A stretch of 64,000 nucleotides of DNA from Thermus filiformis. Its GTDB lineage: Bacteria > Deinococcota > Deinococci > Deinococcales > Thermaceae. This document shows positions 1-8,562 of this stretch, piece by piece. The translations under genes and the position numbers were made by a program. Numbering within the stretch: position 1 is the first letter of the stretch; the number at the start of each line of letters is the position of its first letter. Under the pieces are notes generated by a model. It ran no database searches, was not told where the DNA came from, and saw nothing but the letters and a program-made list of their open reading frames with translations. The stretch lies in assembly GCF_000771745.2 (NCBI RefSeq), contig NZ_JPSL02000039.1:186001-250000 (forward strand), written 5' to 3'.

Positions 1-54
1 CTTGGTCAGGCCGGGGGCGTCCGTGTCCTGGACGATGGCGAGGATGAGCTTCAT
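1..54 (-). CDS. Cyclic-di-AMP receptor (DarA/PstA-like), N-terminal fragment
   Basis: Only the first 18 codons lie in the window; the rest is off the left edge. They read [18 protein letters not shown], which resembles the start of the PII-like cyclic-di-AMP receptor family (DUF970, DarA/PstA), small trimeric cytosolic signalling proteins. The ATG overlaps the carB stop as ATGA, so the gene is translationally coupled to carB and belongs to the same leftward operon. The family call rests on a short stretch and is moderately sure; that a coding region starts here is well supported by the overlap. Confidence 0.6.
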   Translation of the reverse strand, partial: MKLILAIVQDTDAPGLTK

Positions 55-3000
55 TGGGCCTCAGTATACACCCGGTGCCAGGCCTGGAGGGGCTGGACGA
101 GGGGAGGGGTTTTCCGGGCGGCCAGGATGGCCTTCAGGCTCCAAAGCGCCCCCTCCCGGGTGGTGATGAAGGGGAGGCCCCGCTCCACTGCCCGGCGGAG
201 CTCCGCCTCGGGGGCGAAGGCCAGGAGGAGGTCGTAGTCCTCCCCCTCCGTCTTTTCAAAGCCCGCCTCGAGGTAGGCCCGCTCCACCTCCTCGGGCACG
301 GCGATGAAGTGCACCTTCCCCGAGAGGGGAAGCCTCTGCCCGGCCCCCAGCTCCGCCTTGTAGTAGGCCAGGTAAGGGTCCTGGTCCAGGCCCATGCTCT
401 CCCCGGTGGAGCGCATCTCCGGCCCCAGCCAGGGGATGACCCCGGGGAACTTGAGCCAGGGGATGACCACCTCCTTGACCGCGTAGTAGGGGGGCCGGGG
501 GTCCAGCTCCCGCACCCCCAGCTCCTTCAGGGTCTTTCCCAGGGCGATCAGGGCCGCGAGCTTGGCCAGGGGCACCCCGATGGCCTTGGAGACGAAGGGC
601 ACGGTGCGGGAGGCCCGGGGGTTGGCCTCTAGGATGTAGACCTCCTCCCCCAGGACCGCGTACTGGACGTTCAGAAGCCCCCTCACCCCCAGGGCGAGGG
701 CCAGGCGGCGGGTGTAGGCGCGCACCCGGTCCAGGACCTCCTCCGAGAGGCTCACCGGGGGCAGGATGGTGGCCGAGTCCCCCGAGTGGACCCCCGCCCG
801 CTCCACGTGCTCCAAAATGCCCGCCACCATCACCTCCTCCCCGTCCGAGAGGGCGTCCACGTCCAGCTCCAGGGCCCCTTCCAGGTACTGGTCCAGGAGG
901 ATGGAGGGCTTTTCCGCGAGCTCCGCGTAGACCTCCTCCAGGTAGGCCTGGAGCTCCTCCGGGCTCCGGCAGACCTGCATGGCCCGTCCCCCCAGGACGT
1001 AGCTGGGCCGGACCATCAGGGGGTAGCCCAGCTCCTCCGCGAGCCGCAGGGCTTCCTCCGGGGTCTGGGCCACCCGGCCCTCGGGCTGGGGGATGCCCAG
1101 CTCCCGGCACAGGGCGTTGAAGGCCGCCCGGTCCTCCGCCTTGTGGATGGCCTCCGCCGGGGTGCCCAGAAGCCGCACCCCCGCCCGCTCCAGCCCCCGG
1201 GCCAGCTTCAGGGGGGTCTGCCCGCCCAAGGTGGCGATGACCCCCAGGGGCTTCTCGTGCTCCACCAGGTTCAGGACGTCCTCCAGGGTCAGGGGCTCAA
1301 AGTAGAGCCGGTCCGCGGTGTCGTAGTCGGTGGAGACGGTCTCGGGGTTGGAGTTCACCATGATGGTCTCGTACCCCGCCTCCCTCAGGGCCCAGACCGC
1401 GTGGACCGTGGCGTAGTCAAACTCCACCCCCTGCCCGATGCGGATGGGCCCCGAGCCCAGGATGACCACCTTGGGCTTCGGGGTGGGCCGGACCTCGTCC
1501 TCCAGCTCGTAGGTGGAGTAGTGGTAGGGGGTGTAGGCCTCAAACTCCGCGGCGCAGGTGTCCACCGTCTTGTAGACGGGCACCACGCCCAGGGCCTTCC
1601 GCTCCTTTCGCACCTCCTCCTCGCTCCGGCTCGTGAGCGCCCCCAGCTCCCGGTCGGAGAACCCCAGGCCCTTGAGCCAGGAGAAGCCCTCCTTGTCCCG
1701 GGGCCAGTACCCCCGCCTCACCTCGGCCTCGGCCTGGACGATCTCCTCGAGCTGGTGGAGGAACCAGGGGTCTATCCCGGTCTCCCGGTGGAGGTCCTCC
1801 ACCTTCTCCCCCCGGCGCAGGAGCTCAAACAGGGCGTGGATGCGGTTGGGGTTGGGGTAGAGGAGGCCGTAGAGGGCCTGGGTGGAAAGGCCAAGGAGCT
1901 CCTTGCGCACGTCGGCCTCGAGGCCCCTCAGGGCCTTCATCAGCGCCTCCTTGAAGGTGCGGCCGATGGCCATCACCTCCCCCACGCTCCTCATCTGGGT
2001 GCCCAGCTCGTCCTTGAGCCCTCCCAGGAGGTTGGGCAGGGTCTTGAACTTCTCAAAGGCGAAGCGGGGGATCTTGACCACCACGTAGTCAATGGTGGGC
2101 TCAAAGGAGGCGGGGGTCTTGCGGGTGATGTCGTTGGGGAGCTCGTCCAGCCGGTAGCCCACCGCTAGGAGGGCCGCGATCTTGGCGATGGGGAAGCCCG
2201 TGGCCTTGGAGGCGAGGGCGCTGGAGCGGGAGACCCGGGGGTTCATCTCTATGACCACCTGGCGGCCCGTTTTGGGGTCCACGGCGAACTGGATGTTGGA
2301 CCCCCCGGTGTCCACCCCGATCTCCCGGATGATGGCCCGGGCGGCGTCCCGCATCCTCTGGTACTCCACGTCCGAGAGGGTCTGGGCGGGGGCCACGGTG
2401 ATGGAGTCCCCGGTGTGGACCCCCATGGGGTCAAAGTTCTCAATGCTGGTGATGATGACCACCGTGTCCGCGTGGTCCCGCATCACCTCCAGCTCAAACT
2501 CCTTCCAGCCGAGGACGGACTCCTCCACCAAAGCGGTGCCCACGGGGGAGAGCCTCAGGCCCCGCCCTAGTACCTCCCTTAGCTCCTCCTCGCTTCGGGC
2601 CACGCCGCCCCCCGTCCCCCCCAGGGTGAAGGAGGGGCGGACCACCACGGGGTAGCCCACCTCCTGGGCGAAGCGGAGCCCCTCCTCCAGGCTCCTCACC
2701 ATCAGGCCCCGGGGGACCTCGAGGCCGATCTTCCGCATGGCCTTCTGGAACTCCTCCCGGTCCTCCCCCTTCTTGATGGCCTCCGCCTTGGCCCCGATCA
2801 GCTCCACCCCGTACCGCCCCAAAACCCCCTCCTCGTAGAGGGCCATGGAGAGGTTGAGGGCGGTCTGGCCGCCCAGGGTGGGGAGGAGGGCGTCGGGCCG
2901 CTCCTTGGCGATCACCTTCTCCAGGAATTCTAGGGTCAGGGGCTCGAGGTAGGTGGCCCCCGCCAGGTCGGGGTCGGTCATGATGGTGGCGGGGTTGGAG

Positions 3001-3143
3001 TTGACCAGGACCACCTCGTACCCCGCCCCCTTCAGGGCCTTCAGGGCCTGGGTCCCCGAGTAGTCAAACTCCGCGGCCTGGCCGATGGTGATGGGGCCGG
3101 ACCCGATGATCAGGATTTTCTTGAGGTCTCTTCTCGGCGGCAT
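51..3143 (-). CDS. carB: Carbamoyl-phosphate synthase large subunit
   Basis: Makes carbamoyl phosphate from bicarbonate, ATP and ammonia delivered by CarA, feeding arginine and pyrimidine synthesis. The 1030-residue protein shows the two tandem ATP-grasp halves: the first opens with [20 protein letters not shown], the second near residue 550 with the parallel [20 protein letters not shown]; each half has a GGQT loop ([20 protein letters not shown]). The C-terminal MGS-like allosteric domain looks shortened to roughly 85 residues, against about 140 in E. coli (1073 aa in total). The ATG at 3143 directly precedes the conserved N-terminus. carA is not in the window. The stop overlaps the downstream cyclic-di-AMP receptor gene. 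Confidence 0.97.
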   Translation of the reverse strand: MPPRRDLKKILIIGSGPITIGQAAEFDYSGTQALKALKGAGYEVVLVNSNPATIMTDPDLAGATYLEPLTLEFLEKVIAKERPDALLPTLGGQTALNLSMALYEEGVLGRYGVELIGAKAEAIKKGEDREEFQKAMRKIGLEVPRGLMVRSLEEGLRFAQEVGYPVVVRPSFTLGGTGGGVARSEEELREVLGRGLRLSPVGTALVEESVLGWKEFELEVMRDHADTVVIITSIENFDPMGVHTGDSITVAPAQTLSDVEYQRMRDAARAIIREIGVDTGGSNIQFAVDPKTGRQVVIEMNPRVSRSSALASKATGFPIAKIAALLAVGYRLDELPNDITRKTPASFEPTIDYVVVKIPRFAFEKFKTLPNLLGGLKDELGTQMRSVGEVMAIGRTFKEALMKALRGLEADVRKELLGLSTQALYGLLYPNPNRIHALFELLRRGEKVEDLHRETGIDPWFLHQLEEIVQAEAEVRRGYWPRDKEGFSWLKGLGFSDRELGALTSRSEEEVRKERKALGVVPVYKTVDTCAAEFEAYTPYHYSTYELEDEVRPTPKPKVVILGSGPIRIGQGVEFDYATVHAVWALREAGYETIMVNSNPETVSTDYDTADRLYFEPLTLEDVLNLVEHEKPLGVIATLGGQTPLKLARGLERAGVRLLGTPAEAIHKAEDRAAFNALCRELGIPQPEGRVAQTPEEALRLAEELGYPLMVRPSYVLGGRAMQVCRSPEELQAYLEEVYAELAEKPSILLDQYLEGALELDVDALSDGEEVMVAGILEHVERAGVHSGDSATILPPVSLSEEVLDRVRAYTRRLALALGVRGLLNVQYAVLGEEVYILEANPRASRTVPFVSKAIGVPLAKLAALIALGKTLKELGVRELDPRPPYYAVKEVVIPWLKFPGVIPWLGPEMRSTGESMGLDQDPYLAYYKAELGAGQRLPLSGKVHFIAVPEEVERAYLEAGFEKTEGEDYDLLLAFAPEAELRRAVERGLPFITTREGALWSLKAILAARKTPPLVQPLQAWHRVYTEAQ

Positions 3144-3330
3144 CGCGCACCCAAGGGCTCAGGATACCACGGGGCCCCGGGGGAGGGGAAGGCATAAGTA
3201 CGCGAAGGCCCGCCCCCGGTTTTACCCGGCCCTGGGCCGTGCCGCGCGACCTTTCCTTGCCGCGCCCGGTGAATAAACTTGCGCACTGCCTCCCGGTTTG
3301 GCCCCGTGGCAGAATGAAGAGGTGAAGTCG

Positions 3331-3609
3331 GTGCGGAAGGAGGAGCTCGAGGCCCTCCTGGCCCGGGGGGCCTTGGTGGTGGACGTCCGGCCCAAGGACA
3401 AGAGGACCTCGCCCCTGCCCTTTGTTGCGGTCTGGATCCCGGTGGAGGCCATCCAGAAGGGGAGCTACGAGCTGCCCAAGGACCGGCCCCTTCTCCTGGT
3501 CTGCGAGAAGGGGCTCGTCTCCCAGGTGGCGGGGCTTTACCTGGAGTCGGACGGGTACCCGGAGGTCTACAGCCTCGAGGGGGGGCTCAGGGCCTTGACG
3601 GAGGGGTAA
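3331..3609 (+). CDS. Rhodanese-like domain protein
   Basis: A 92-residue single-domain protein with a rhodanese fold pattern: VVDVRPKDKRTSPLPFVAVW near the start, a LLLVCEKG active-loop region with the candidate catalytic Cys, then YLESDGYPEVYSLEGGL at the end. Such proteins carry sulfur as a persulfide or act in signalling; the substrate cannot be told. I chose GTG 3331 because GAGGTG lies about 6 nt upstream; an in-frame GTG at 3322 and TTG at 3298 are alternatives. The 3' end contains the -35 box of the tRNA-His promoter. Confidence 0.8.
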   Translation: MRKEELEALLARGALVVDVRPKDKRTSPLPFVAVWIPVEAIQKGSYELPKDRPLLLVCEKGLVSQVAGLYLESDGYPEVYSLEGGLRALTEG

Positions 3610-3623
3610 ACGCCCCTTAGAAT
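3595..3623 (+). promoter_or_regulatory. Promoter of tRNA-His
   Basis: TTGACG (3595-3600), 17-bp spacer, TAGAAT (3618-3623): a near-consensus sigma-A promoter about 17 nt before the tRNA. The -35 box lies within the last codons of the rhodanese gene. Confidence 0.8.
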
Positions 3624-3639
3624 GGCGGGTGCTGAGCGT

Positions 3640-3717
3640 GGTGAGCGTAGCTCAGCTGGTTAGAGCACCGGTCTGTGGAACCGGGGGTCGTGGGTTCAAG
3701 TCCCATCGCTCACCCCA
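3640..3717 (+). tRNA. tRNA-His (GTG anticodon)
   Basis: Full cloverleaf with acceptor stem GTGAGCG (3641-3647) pairing CGCTCAC (3707-3713), encoded CCA (3715-3717), T-arm GGTTCAAGTCC and anticodon GTG at 3675-3677. The extra G at 3640 opposite discriminator C3714 is the G-1 identity element typical of tRNA-His. Confidence 0.97.
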
Positions 3718-3723
3718 ATCCCG

Positions 3724-3747
3724 CCACCCCGAAAGGGGTGGTATTTT
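3724..3747 (+). terminator. Intrinsic terminator after tRNA-His
   Basis: CCACCCC (3724-3730), GAAA tetraloop, GGGGTGG (3735-3741), then TATTTT. The 3' side, GGGGTGGTATTTTA, matches the tail of the hairpin repeat family seen at four other loci in the window. Confidence 0.8.
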
Positions 3748-3767
3748 AAAGGGGGCTTCGCCCCCAT

Positions 3768-3852
3768 GCGAGGATGGCGGAACCGGTAGACGCGCCGGAC
3801 TTAGGATCCGGTGGGGCAACCCGTGCGGGTTCAAGTCCCGCTCCTCGCACCA
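3768..3852 (+). tRNA. tRNA-Leu (TAG anticodon)
   Basis: 85-nt class II tRNA with a long variable arm; acceptor GCGAGGA pairs TCCTCGC (3842-3848), discriminator A, encoded CCA (3850-3852), anticodon TAG at 3802-3804. A GGGGG-CTTCG-CCCCC hairpin (3751-3765) sits immediately upstream and could be a processing or termination signal. No strong separate promoter was seen. Confidence 0.97.
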
Positions 3853-3884
3853 AAAGGCGAAGCCCCCTCCCTGTGAGGTGAACC

Positions 3885-5102
3885 GTGGCAGAAATCCTTG
3901 AACGCTCCGGCTACCGGGTGCTTGTGAAGGTGGAAGTCCCCGCCGAAACCGTCCAGAGCCGCTACCAGGCGATGCTTTCCGAGTATCAGAAGCGGCTTAG
4001 GGTCCCCGGCTTCCGCCCGGGCAAGGCCCCCCTCAAAGTGGTGGAGGCCCGGCTGGGCAGGGAGGAGCTCAGGGCGGAGCTCAAGGAGCGCCTGGTGGAC
4101 GAGACCTACCCCCAGGCGGTGGCGGAGCTGAGCCTGGTCCCCGTGGCCGCCCGGGTGGTGGAGGAGCGGCTCGAGGAGGGGCAGCCCTTCGTCTACGTGG
4201 CCGAGGTGGAGACCTACCCGGAGGTGCGTCTTCCCGACTGGCGCGGCTTCACCCTGGAGGCCCAGGCCCCCGAGGCCACGGAGGAGATGGTGGAGAAGGC
4301 CTTGGAGGAGCTCAGGGCCCGGTACGCGGAGCTCGTCCCCGTGGAGCGGGGGGCGGAGGAGAAGGACCACGTCTTCGTGGAGACGGAGGACGGGGCCCAG
4401 TTCCCCATTGACCTGGAGAAGGCCCTTCCCCACGTGCGGGAGGCCCTTCTGGGCAAGCGGGCGGGGGAGGAGGTCCTGGTCCCCGTCAAGGACGAGGAGG
4501 GCCGGACCGTCCGGGAGGTCCGGGTCAAGGTCCTGGAGGTCAAGACCCTCCAGGTCCCCGAGTTGGACGAGGAGTTCGCCAAGACGGTGGGGGCCGAGAG
4601 CCTGGAGGAGCTCCGGGCCCGGGTGCGGCAGAGCCTCGAGGAGGAGGCCCGGCGCAGGCACCAGGAGGCCCTGAAGGAGGAGCTTCTGGACAAGCTGGCC
4701 CAGGGCCTCGAGGCGGAGATCCCCCCCTCCATGGTCCGGGAGGAGGAGCGCCACCTTTTGGAGCACCTGGCCGAGGACCTGGCCCGGGCGGGCGTCCGGC
4801 TGGAGGACTACCTGGAGAGCCTCAAGCAAAAGGGCGAGTACGAGAAGTTCCTGGAGGACCTGAAGGAGACCGCCCTGGTCCGGGTGAAGAAGGCCCTGGC
4901 CAAGGAGAAGCTCGCCGAGGAGCTTTCCCCCGAGCTTTCCGAGGAGGAGTGGCAGGCCTACCTCCAGGCCCTGGCCCGCAGCCTGGGCACCGGCCTCGAG
5001 GGCCTGAAGGCCGAGCTCGGGGAGCGGGGCCTGGCCCGGCTCAGGGCGGGCCGGCTCCAGGAGAAGGCCCTGGAGGAGGCGGTCCGCACCCTCACCGCCT
5101 GA
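3885..5102 (+). CDS. tig: Trigger factor, ribosome-associated chaperone
   Basis: Binds the ribosome near the tunnel exit and shields nascent chains. The 405-residue protein has the N-terminal ribosome-binding domain with signature GFRPGKAP (about residues 44-51) and a long helical C-terminal chaperone domain (about 220-400). The middle FKBP-type isomerase domain is compact (about residues 150-220) and does not show the usual phenylalanine-rich active-site pattern. GTG 3885 follows GAGGTG at 3875-3880. It lies upstream of clpP-clpX, the classic tig-clpP-clpX order that links folding with proteolysis. Confidence 0.95.
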   Translation: MAEILERSGYRVLVKVEVPAETVQSRYQAMLSEYQKRLRVPGFRPGKAPLKVVEARLGREELRAELKERLVDETYPQAVAELSLVPVAARVVEERLEEGQPFVYVAEVETYPEVRLPDWRGFTLEAQAPEATEEMVEKALEELRARYAELVPVERGAEEKDHVFVETEDGAQFPIDLEKALPHVREALLGKRAGEEVLVPVKDEEGRTVREVRVKVLEVKTLQVPELDEEFAKTVGAESLEELRARVRQSLEEEARRRHQEALKEELLDKLAQGLEAEIPPSMVREEERHLLEHLAEDLARAGVRLEDYLESLKQKGEYEKFLEDLKETALVRVKKALAKEKLAEELSPELSEEEWQAYLQALARSLGTGLEGLKAELGERGLARLRAGRLQEKALEEAVRTLTA

Positions 5103-5138
5103 TACTTCCCCAGCTCGGCCCCAAGGGGTGTGTAAGGG

Positions 5139-5164
5139 GGCGCGGGGTTCTGCCCGCGCCTTCT
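5139..5164 (+). terminator. Probable terminator between tig and clpP
   Basis: GGCGCGGG (5139-5146) pairs CCCGCGCC (5153-5160) around a 6-nt loop, followed by TTCT. A TATAGT box (5167-5172) right after it could be the -10 of a clpP promoter. The T-tract is short, so termination may be partial. Confidence 0.5.
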
Positions 5165-5182
5165 GCTATAGTGAGGCTTGGT

Positions 5183-5767
5183 ATGGTCATCCCTTACGTG
5201 ATCGAGCAGACCGCCCGCGGGGAGCGGGTGTACGACATCTACTCCCGCCTTCTCAAGGACCGCATCATCTTCCTGGGCACCCCCATAGACGCCCAGGTGG
5301 CCAACGTGGTGGTGGCCCAGATGCTCTTCTTGGACGCCCAGAACCCCAACCAGGAGATCAAGCTCTACATCAACTCCCCCGGGGGCGAGGTGGACGCCGG
5401 CCTCGCCATCTACGACACCATGCAGTTCGTCCGCGCTCCCGTGTCCACCATCGTCATCGGGATGGCGGCCAGCATGGCCGCGGTGATCCTGGCGGCGGGG
5501 GAGAAGGGGCGCCGCTACGCCCTGCCCCACTCCAAGGTGATGATCCACCAGCCCTGGGGCGGGGTGCGGGGCACGGCCAGCGACATCGCCATCCAGGCCC
5601 AGGAGATCCTCAAGGCCAAGAAACTCCTCAACGAGATCCTGGCCAAGCACACCGGCCAGCCCCTGGAGAAGGTGGAGAAGGACACGGACCGGGACTACTA
5701 CCTCTCCGCCCAGGAGGCGCTGGAGTACGGCCTGGTGGACCAGGTGGTGAGCCGTGAAGAGGTCTAG
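5183..5767 (+). CDS. clpP: ATP-dependent Clp protease proteolytic subunit
   Basis: Serine protease that forms the tetradecameric chamber fed by ClpX. The 194-residue protein begins [20 protein letters not shown], as expected for mature ClpP, and carries the triad Ser97 (GMAASMAA), His122 (KVMIHQP) and Asp171. I use ATG 5183 although the frame stays open far upstream, because homology starts there and GTGAGG precedes it. The gene overlaps clpX by 14 nt, so the two are coupled. Either readthrough from tig or the TATAGT box at 5167 could drive it. Confidence 0.96.
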   Translation: MVIPYVIEQTARGERVYDIYSRLLKDRIIFLGTPIDAQVANVVVAQMLFLDAQNPNQEIKLYINSPGGEVDAGLAIYDTMQFVRAPVSTIVIGMAASMAAVILAAGEKGRRYALPHSKVMIHQPWGGVRGTASDIAIQAQEILKAKKLLNEILAKHTGQPLEKVEKDTDRDYYLSAQEALEYGLVDQVVSREEV

Positions 5768-6950
5768 GCCCGCCTGCAGCTTCTGCGGCCGCCGCCCGCC
5801 CGAGGTGGACCGGCTCCTGGAGAGCCCGGTGGAGGAGGCCTACATCTGCGACGAGTGCGTGGAAAGGGCCCTGGAGATCCTTAAGGAGGAGAGGAGGACC
5901 GCCTTCCGGGGCCCGAGCCGCCTCCCCAGGCCCCAGGAGATCAAGGCCTACCTGGACCAGTACGTGGTGGGCCAGGAGGAGGCCAAGAAGGCCCTTTCCG
6001 TGGCCGTCTACAACCACTACAAGCGCCTCCTCCACCCCGAGGCGGAGATCGGCAAGTCCAACATCCTCCTCATCGGACCCACGGGGACGGGCAAGACCCT
6101 GTTGGCCGAGACCCTGGCCCGCTTCCTCGAGGTCCCCTTCGCCATCGCCGACGCCACCACCCTCACCGAGGCCGGCTACGTGGGGGAGGACGTGGAGAAC
6201 GTCCTCTTGCGCCTCCTCCAGAACGCCGACTTTGACGTGGAGGCCGCCCAGCGGGGCATCGTCTACATAGACGAGATAGACAAGATCGCCCGCAAGTCGG
6301 AGAACCCCTCCCTGACCCGGGACGTTTCCGGGGAAGGGGTCCAGCAGGCCCTCCTGAAGATCATCGAGGGCACCATCGCCAACGTCCCGCCCCAGGGGGG
6401 GCGGAAGCACCCCCACCAGGAGTTCATCCCGGTGAACACCAAGAACATCCTCTTCATCCTGGGGGGGGCGTTTGAGGGGTTAGAGAACATCGTCCGCGCC
6501 CGGACGGAGGAGAGGGCGGTGGGCTTCACCTCCTCCCGCTCCAAGGAGGAGCCGAGGGAGGTCCTCCCGGAGGACCTGATCAAGTTCGGGATGATCCCCG
6601 AGTTCGTGGGCCGCGCCCCCCTGATCGTCCAGCTCCACCCCCTGGACGAGGAGGCCCTGGTGCGCATCCTCACCGAGCCCAAGAACGCCCTGGTCAAGCA
6701 GTACCAGGAGCTCTTCCGCATGGAGGGGATTGAGCTCCACTTCACCCCCGCCGCCCTCCGCGAGATCGCCCGGCGGGCCCTCAGGCGGGGGACCGGGGCC
6801 CGGGGGCTCAGGGCCTTGATGGAGAAGGTCATGGTGGACCTCATGTACGAGGCCCCGGGCTCGGGGGTGCGGGAGCTGGTCGTGGACCTCCCACACCTGG
6901 ACGCCCCCCTCAAGGCCCTCGAGGAGGCCCGGCTCCGCCAGGCTTCCTGA
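5754..6950 (+). CDS. clpX: ATP-dependent Clp protease ATP-binding subunit
   Basis: AAA+ unfoldase that feeds substrates to ClpP. The 398-residue protein has an N-terminal zinc-binding domain with Cys8, Cys11, Cys32 and Cys35, Walker A GPTGTGKT (about residues 105-112), Walker [10 protein letters not shown], and a C-terminal sensor-2 region ([14 protein letters not shown]). GTG 5754 lies inside the clpP 3' end. Transcription ends at the hairpin repeat at 6967-7003. Confidence 0.97.
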   Translation: MKRSRPACSFCGRRPPEVDRLLESPVEEAYICDECVERALEILKEERRTAFRGPSRLPRPQEIKAYLDQYVVGQEEAKKALSVAVYNHYKRLLHPEAEIGKSNILLIGPTGTGKTLLAETLARFLEVPFAIADATTLTEAGYVGEDVENVLLRLLQNADFDVEAAQRGIVYIDEIDKIARKSENPSLTRDVSGEGVQQALLKIIEGTIANVPPQGGRKHPHQEFIPVNTKNILFILGGAFEGLENIVRARTEERAVGFTSSRSKEEPREVLPEDLIKFGMIPEFVGRAPLIVQLHPLDEEALVRILTEPKNALVKQYQELFRMEGIELHFTPAALREIARRALRRGTGARGLRALMEKVMVDLMYEAPGSGVRELVVDLPHLDAPLKALEEARLRQAS

Positions 6951-6966
6951 GGCCCTTTCTTGGGGC

Positions 6967-7003
6967 CCCCAGCTTGGCGCAAGCCAAGCTGGGGTAGTTT
7001 TAG
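6967..7003 (+). terminator. Hairpin repeat element acting as clpX terminator (copy 1)
   Basis: A 12-bp perfect stem, CCCCAGCTTGGC (6967-6978) with GCCAAGCTGGGG (6983-6994), closes a GCAA tetraloop and is followed by TAGTTTTAG. It is preceded by the GGGGCC motif shared with other copies. The tail also supplies the TAA stop of convergent pncB (7000-7002). Copies recur at 12187, 12229 and 36138. Confidence 0.85.
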
Positions 7004-8520
7004 CCCCCCAGCCGCCGCAAAAGCTCCTCCTTGAGGGCGAAGAGGCGCTCGGAGAGGGAGACGTGGTAGACGTGGGGGTTCACCAGGCGGCGCACCCCCG
7101 GGTCCAGCCGCTGGACGTCCTTGGCCCGCCTCTCCTGCAGGAGGGGAAGGGGGAGGGGGTCAAAGAGGCGGCGGCCCCGGTAGACCTCCTCCAAAAGGGG
7201 CTCGAGGGTGTACCGCCCGGGGGGCAGGACCCGCCGCTTGGTGGCGTCCGTGGGGTGGCGGAGGACGAGGGGGAGGTCGGGGTCCAGCGCCTCCTCCGCC
7301 AGGGTCAGGAGGTCGGCGGTGGCCAGGCCCCGCTCGTCGTAGACCCGGTAGACCCCCTTGTGCCCGGGGTTCAGGATCTTCTCCAGGGAGTCGGAGATCT
7401 TGATGGCCGGGGCCCAGGTCCCGTTCTCCCGCACCGCCACCAGCTTGTAGACCCCGCCCAGGGCGGGGGCCCCCCAGGAGACCACCATCTTCGTCCCCAC
7501 CCCGTAGACCAGCCGGCGGATGAGCCGGTCCGGGTCCACCCCGTACCGGGGGGCCTCCTCCAGGATCTGGCTTTTGATCTGCCAGATCACCAGCTCGTCC
7601 AGGTCCCCCGAGAGGACGATCAGGACCTCGGGAAAGCCCGCCCGGTCCAGCTCCTTGGCCACCTGGATGGCCAAATAGGCCAGGTCCCCGGAGTCTATCC
7701 GCACCCCCACGGGCCGGTGCCCCTTGCGCCGGAGCTCCTCAAAGACCTGGATGGCGTGGGGGAGGCCCGACTCGAGGGTGTCCACCGTGTCTAAAAGGAG
7801 GATGGTGTCGTCGGGGAAGACCTCGGCGAAGGCCCGGAAGGCGTCCAGCTCGCTGTAGCCCAGGGCTAGGTAGGCCTGGACCAGGCTGTGGGCGTGGGTC
7901 CCGGAGGAGGGGAGGCCCAGGAGGTGGGAAAGGCTCACGGCGCTGGAGCGGTTTGCCCCCCCGATGAGGCTTGCCCGGGTGGCGCTCTCCCCGCCCTTGC
8001 CGGGGGCGCGGCGGAGGCCGAACTCCAACACCACCGCCTCCCCCGCCGCCTCCCGCACCCGGCTCGCCTTGGTGGCGATCAGGGTCTCGTAGTTGATGCG
8101 GTTGAGGAGGGCGGTCTCCAGGAGCTGGGCCTGGAGGAGGGGGCCCTCCACCGCGATCAGGGGCACCTGGGGGTGGGCCACCCGCCCCTCGGGGAGCGCC
8201 CTCAAGGTGAGGCCGGAAAACCCCCCCATCTCCCTCAGGTAGCGGAGGTAGTCCTCAGCGAAAAGGGGCTTCCCCGAGCGGCTTTTTAGGGCCCGGAGAG
8301 CCGCGATTTCCTCCTCGCCGAAGCGGGCGCTTTCCATCCAGGAAAGCAGGGGGTCCAGCCCGGCGAAGACGGTGTAGCCCGCCTGGTGGGCCCCGTAGTC
8401 GGGGTTCCTCCGGTAGAAGGCCTCAAAGAGGGCCTCCCGCTCGTGCAGGCCCATCTGGAAGTAGACCTGGCCCATGGTGAGCTGGTAGAGGTCGGTGTAG
8501 AGGATGCCGAAGGGGTCCAT
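7000..8520 (-). CDS. pncB: Nicotinate phosphoribosyltransferase
   Basis: Joins nicotinate to PRPP to give nicotinate mononucleotide, the entry step of NAD salvage. The 506-residue protein matches the family: [14 protein letters not shown] at the N-terminus, [21 protein letters not shown] with the conserved catalytic-region His, and [11 protein letters not shown] for phosphate binding. ATG 8520 has a TATGCT box 6 nt upstream, which suggests a leaderless transcript. It is convergent with clpX, and the two ends share the hairpin terminator. Confidence 0.93.
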   Translation of the reverse strand: MDPFGILYTDLYQLTMGQVYFQMGLHEREALFEAFYRRNPDYGAHQAGYTVFAGLDPLLSWMESARFGEEEIAALRALKSRSGKPLFAEDYLRYLREMGGFSGLTLRALPEGRVAHPQVPLIAVEGPLLQAQLLETALLNRINYETLIATKASRVREAAGEAVVLEFGLRRAPGKGGESATRASLIGGANRSSAVSLSHLLGLPSSGTHAHSLVQAYLALGYSELDAFRAFAEVFPDDTILLLDTVDTLESGLPHAIQVFEELRRKGHRPVGVRIDSGDLAYLAIQVAKELDRAGFPEVLIVLSGDLDELVIWQIKSQILEEAPRYGVDPDRLIRRLVYGVGTKMVVSWGAPALGGVYKLVAVRENGTWAPAIKISDSLEKILNPGHKGVYRVYDERGLATADLLTLAEEALDPDLPLVLRHPTDATKRRVLPPGRYTLEPLLEEVYRGRRLFDPLPLPLLQERRAKDVQRLDPGVRRLVNPHVYHVSLSERLFALKEELLRRLGG

Positions 8521-8562
8521 GGGCCTAGCATAGCCCGGCCCTTTTGGCTAAACTAGCGGGAT

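Noticed and set aside
786-2168. Long rightward open frame (460 codons) opposite carB
   Set aside because: High GC at third codon positions opens frames on the other strand; the protein is Gly/Pro/Leu-rich with no motif, and carB is certain.
3629-3901. Open frame of 90 codons across the tRNA pair
   Set aside because: It reads through tRNA-His and tRNA-Leu and their terminator; no protein features.
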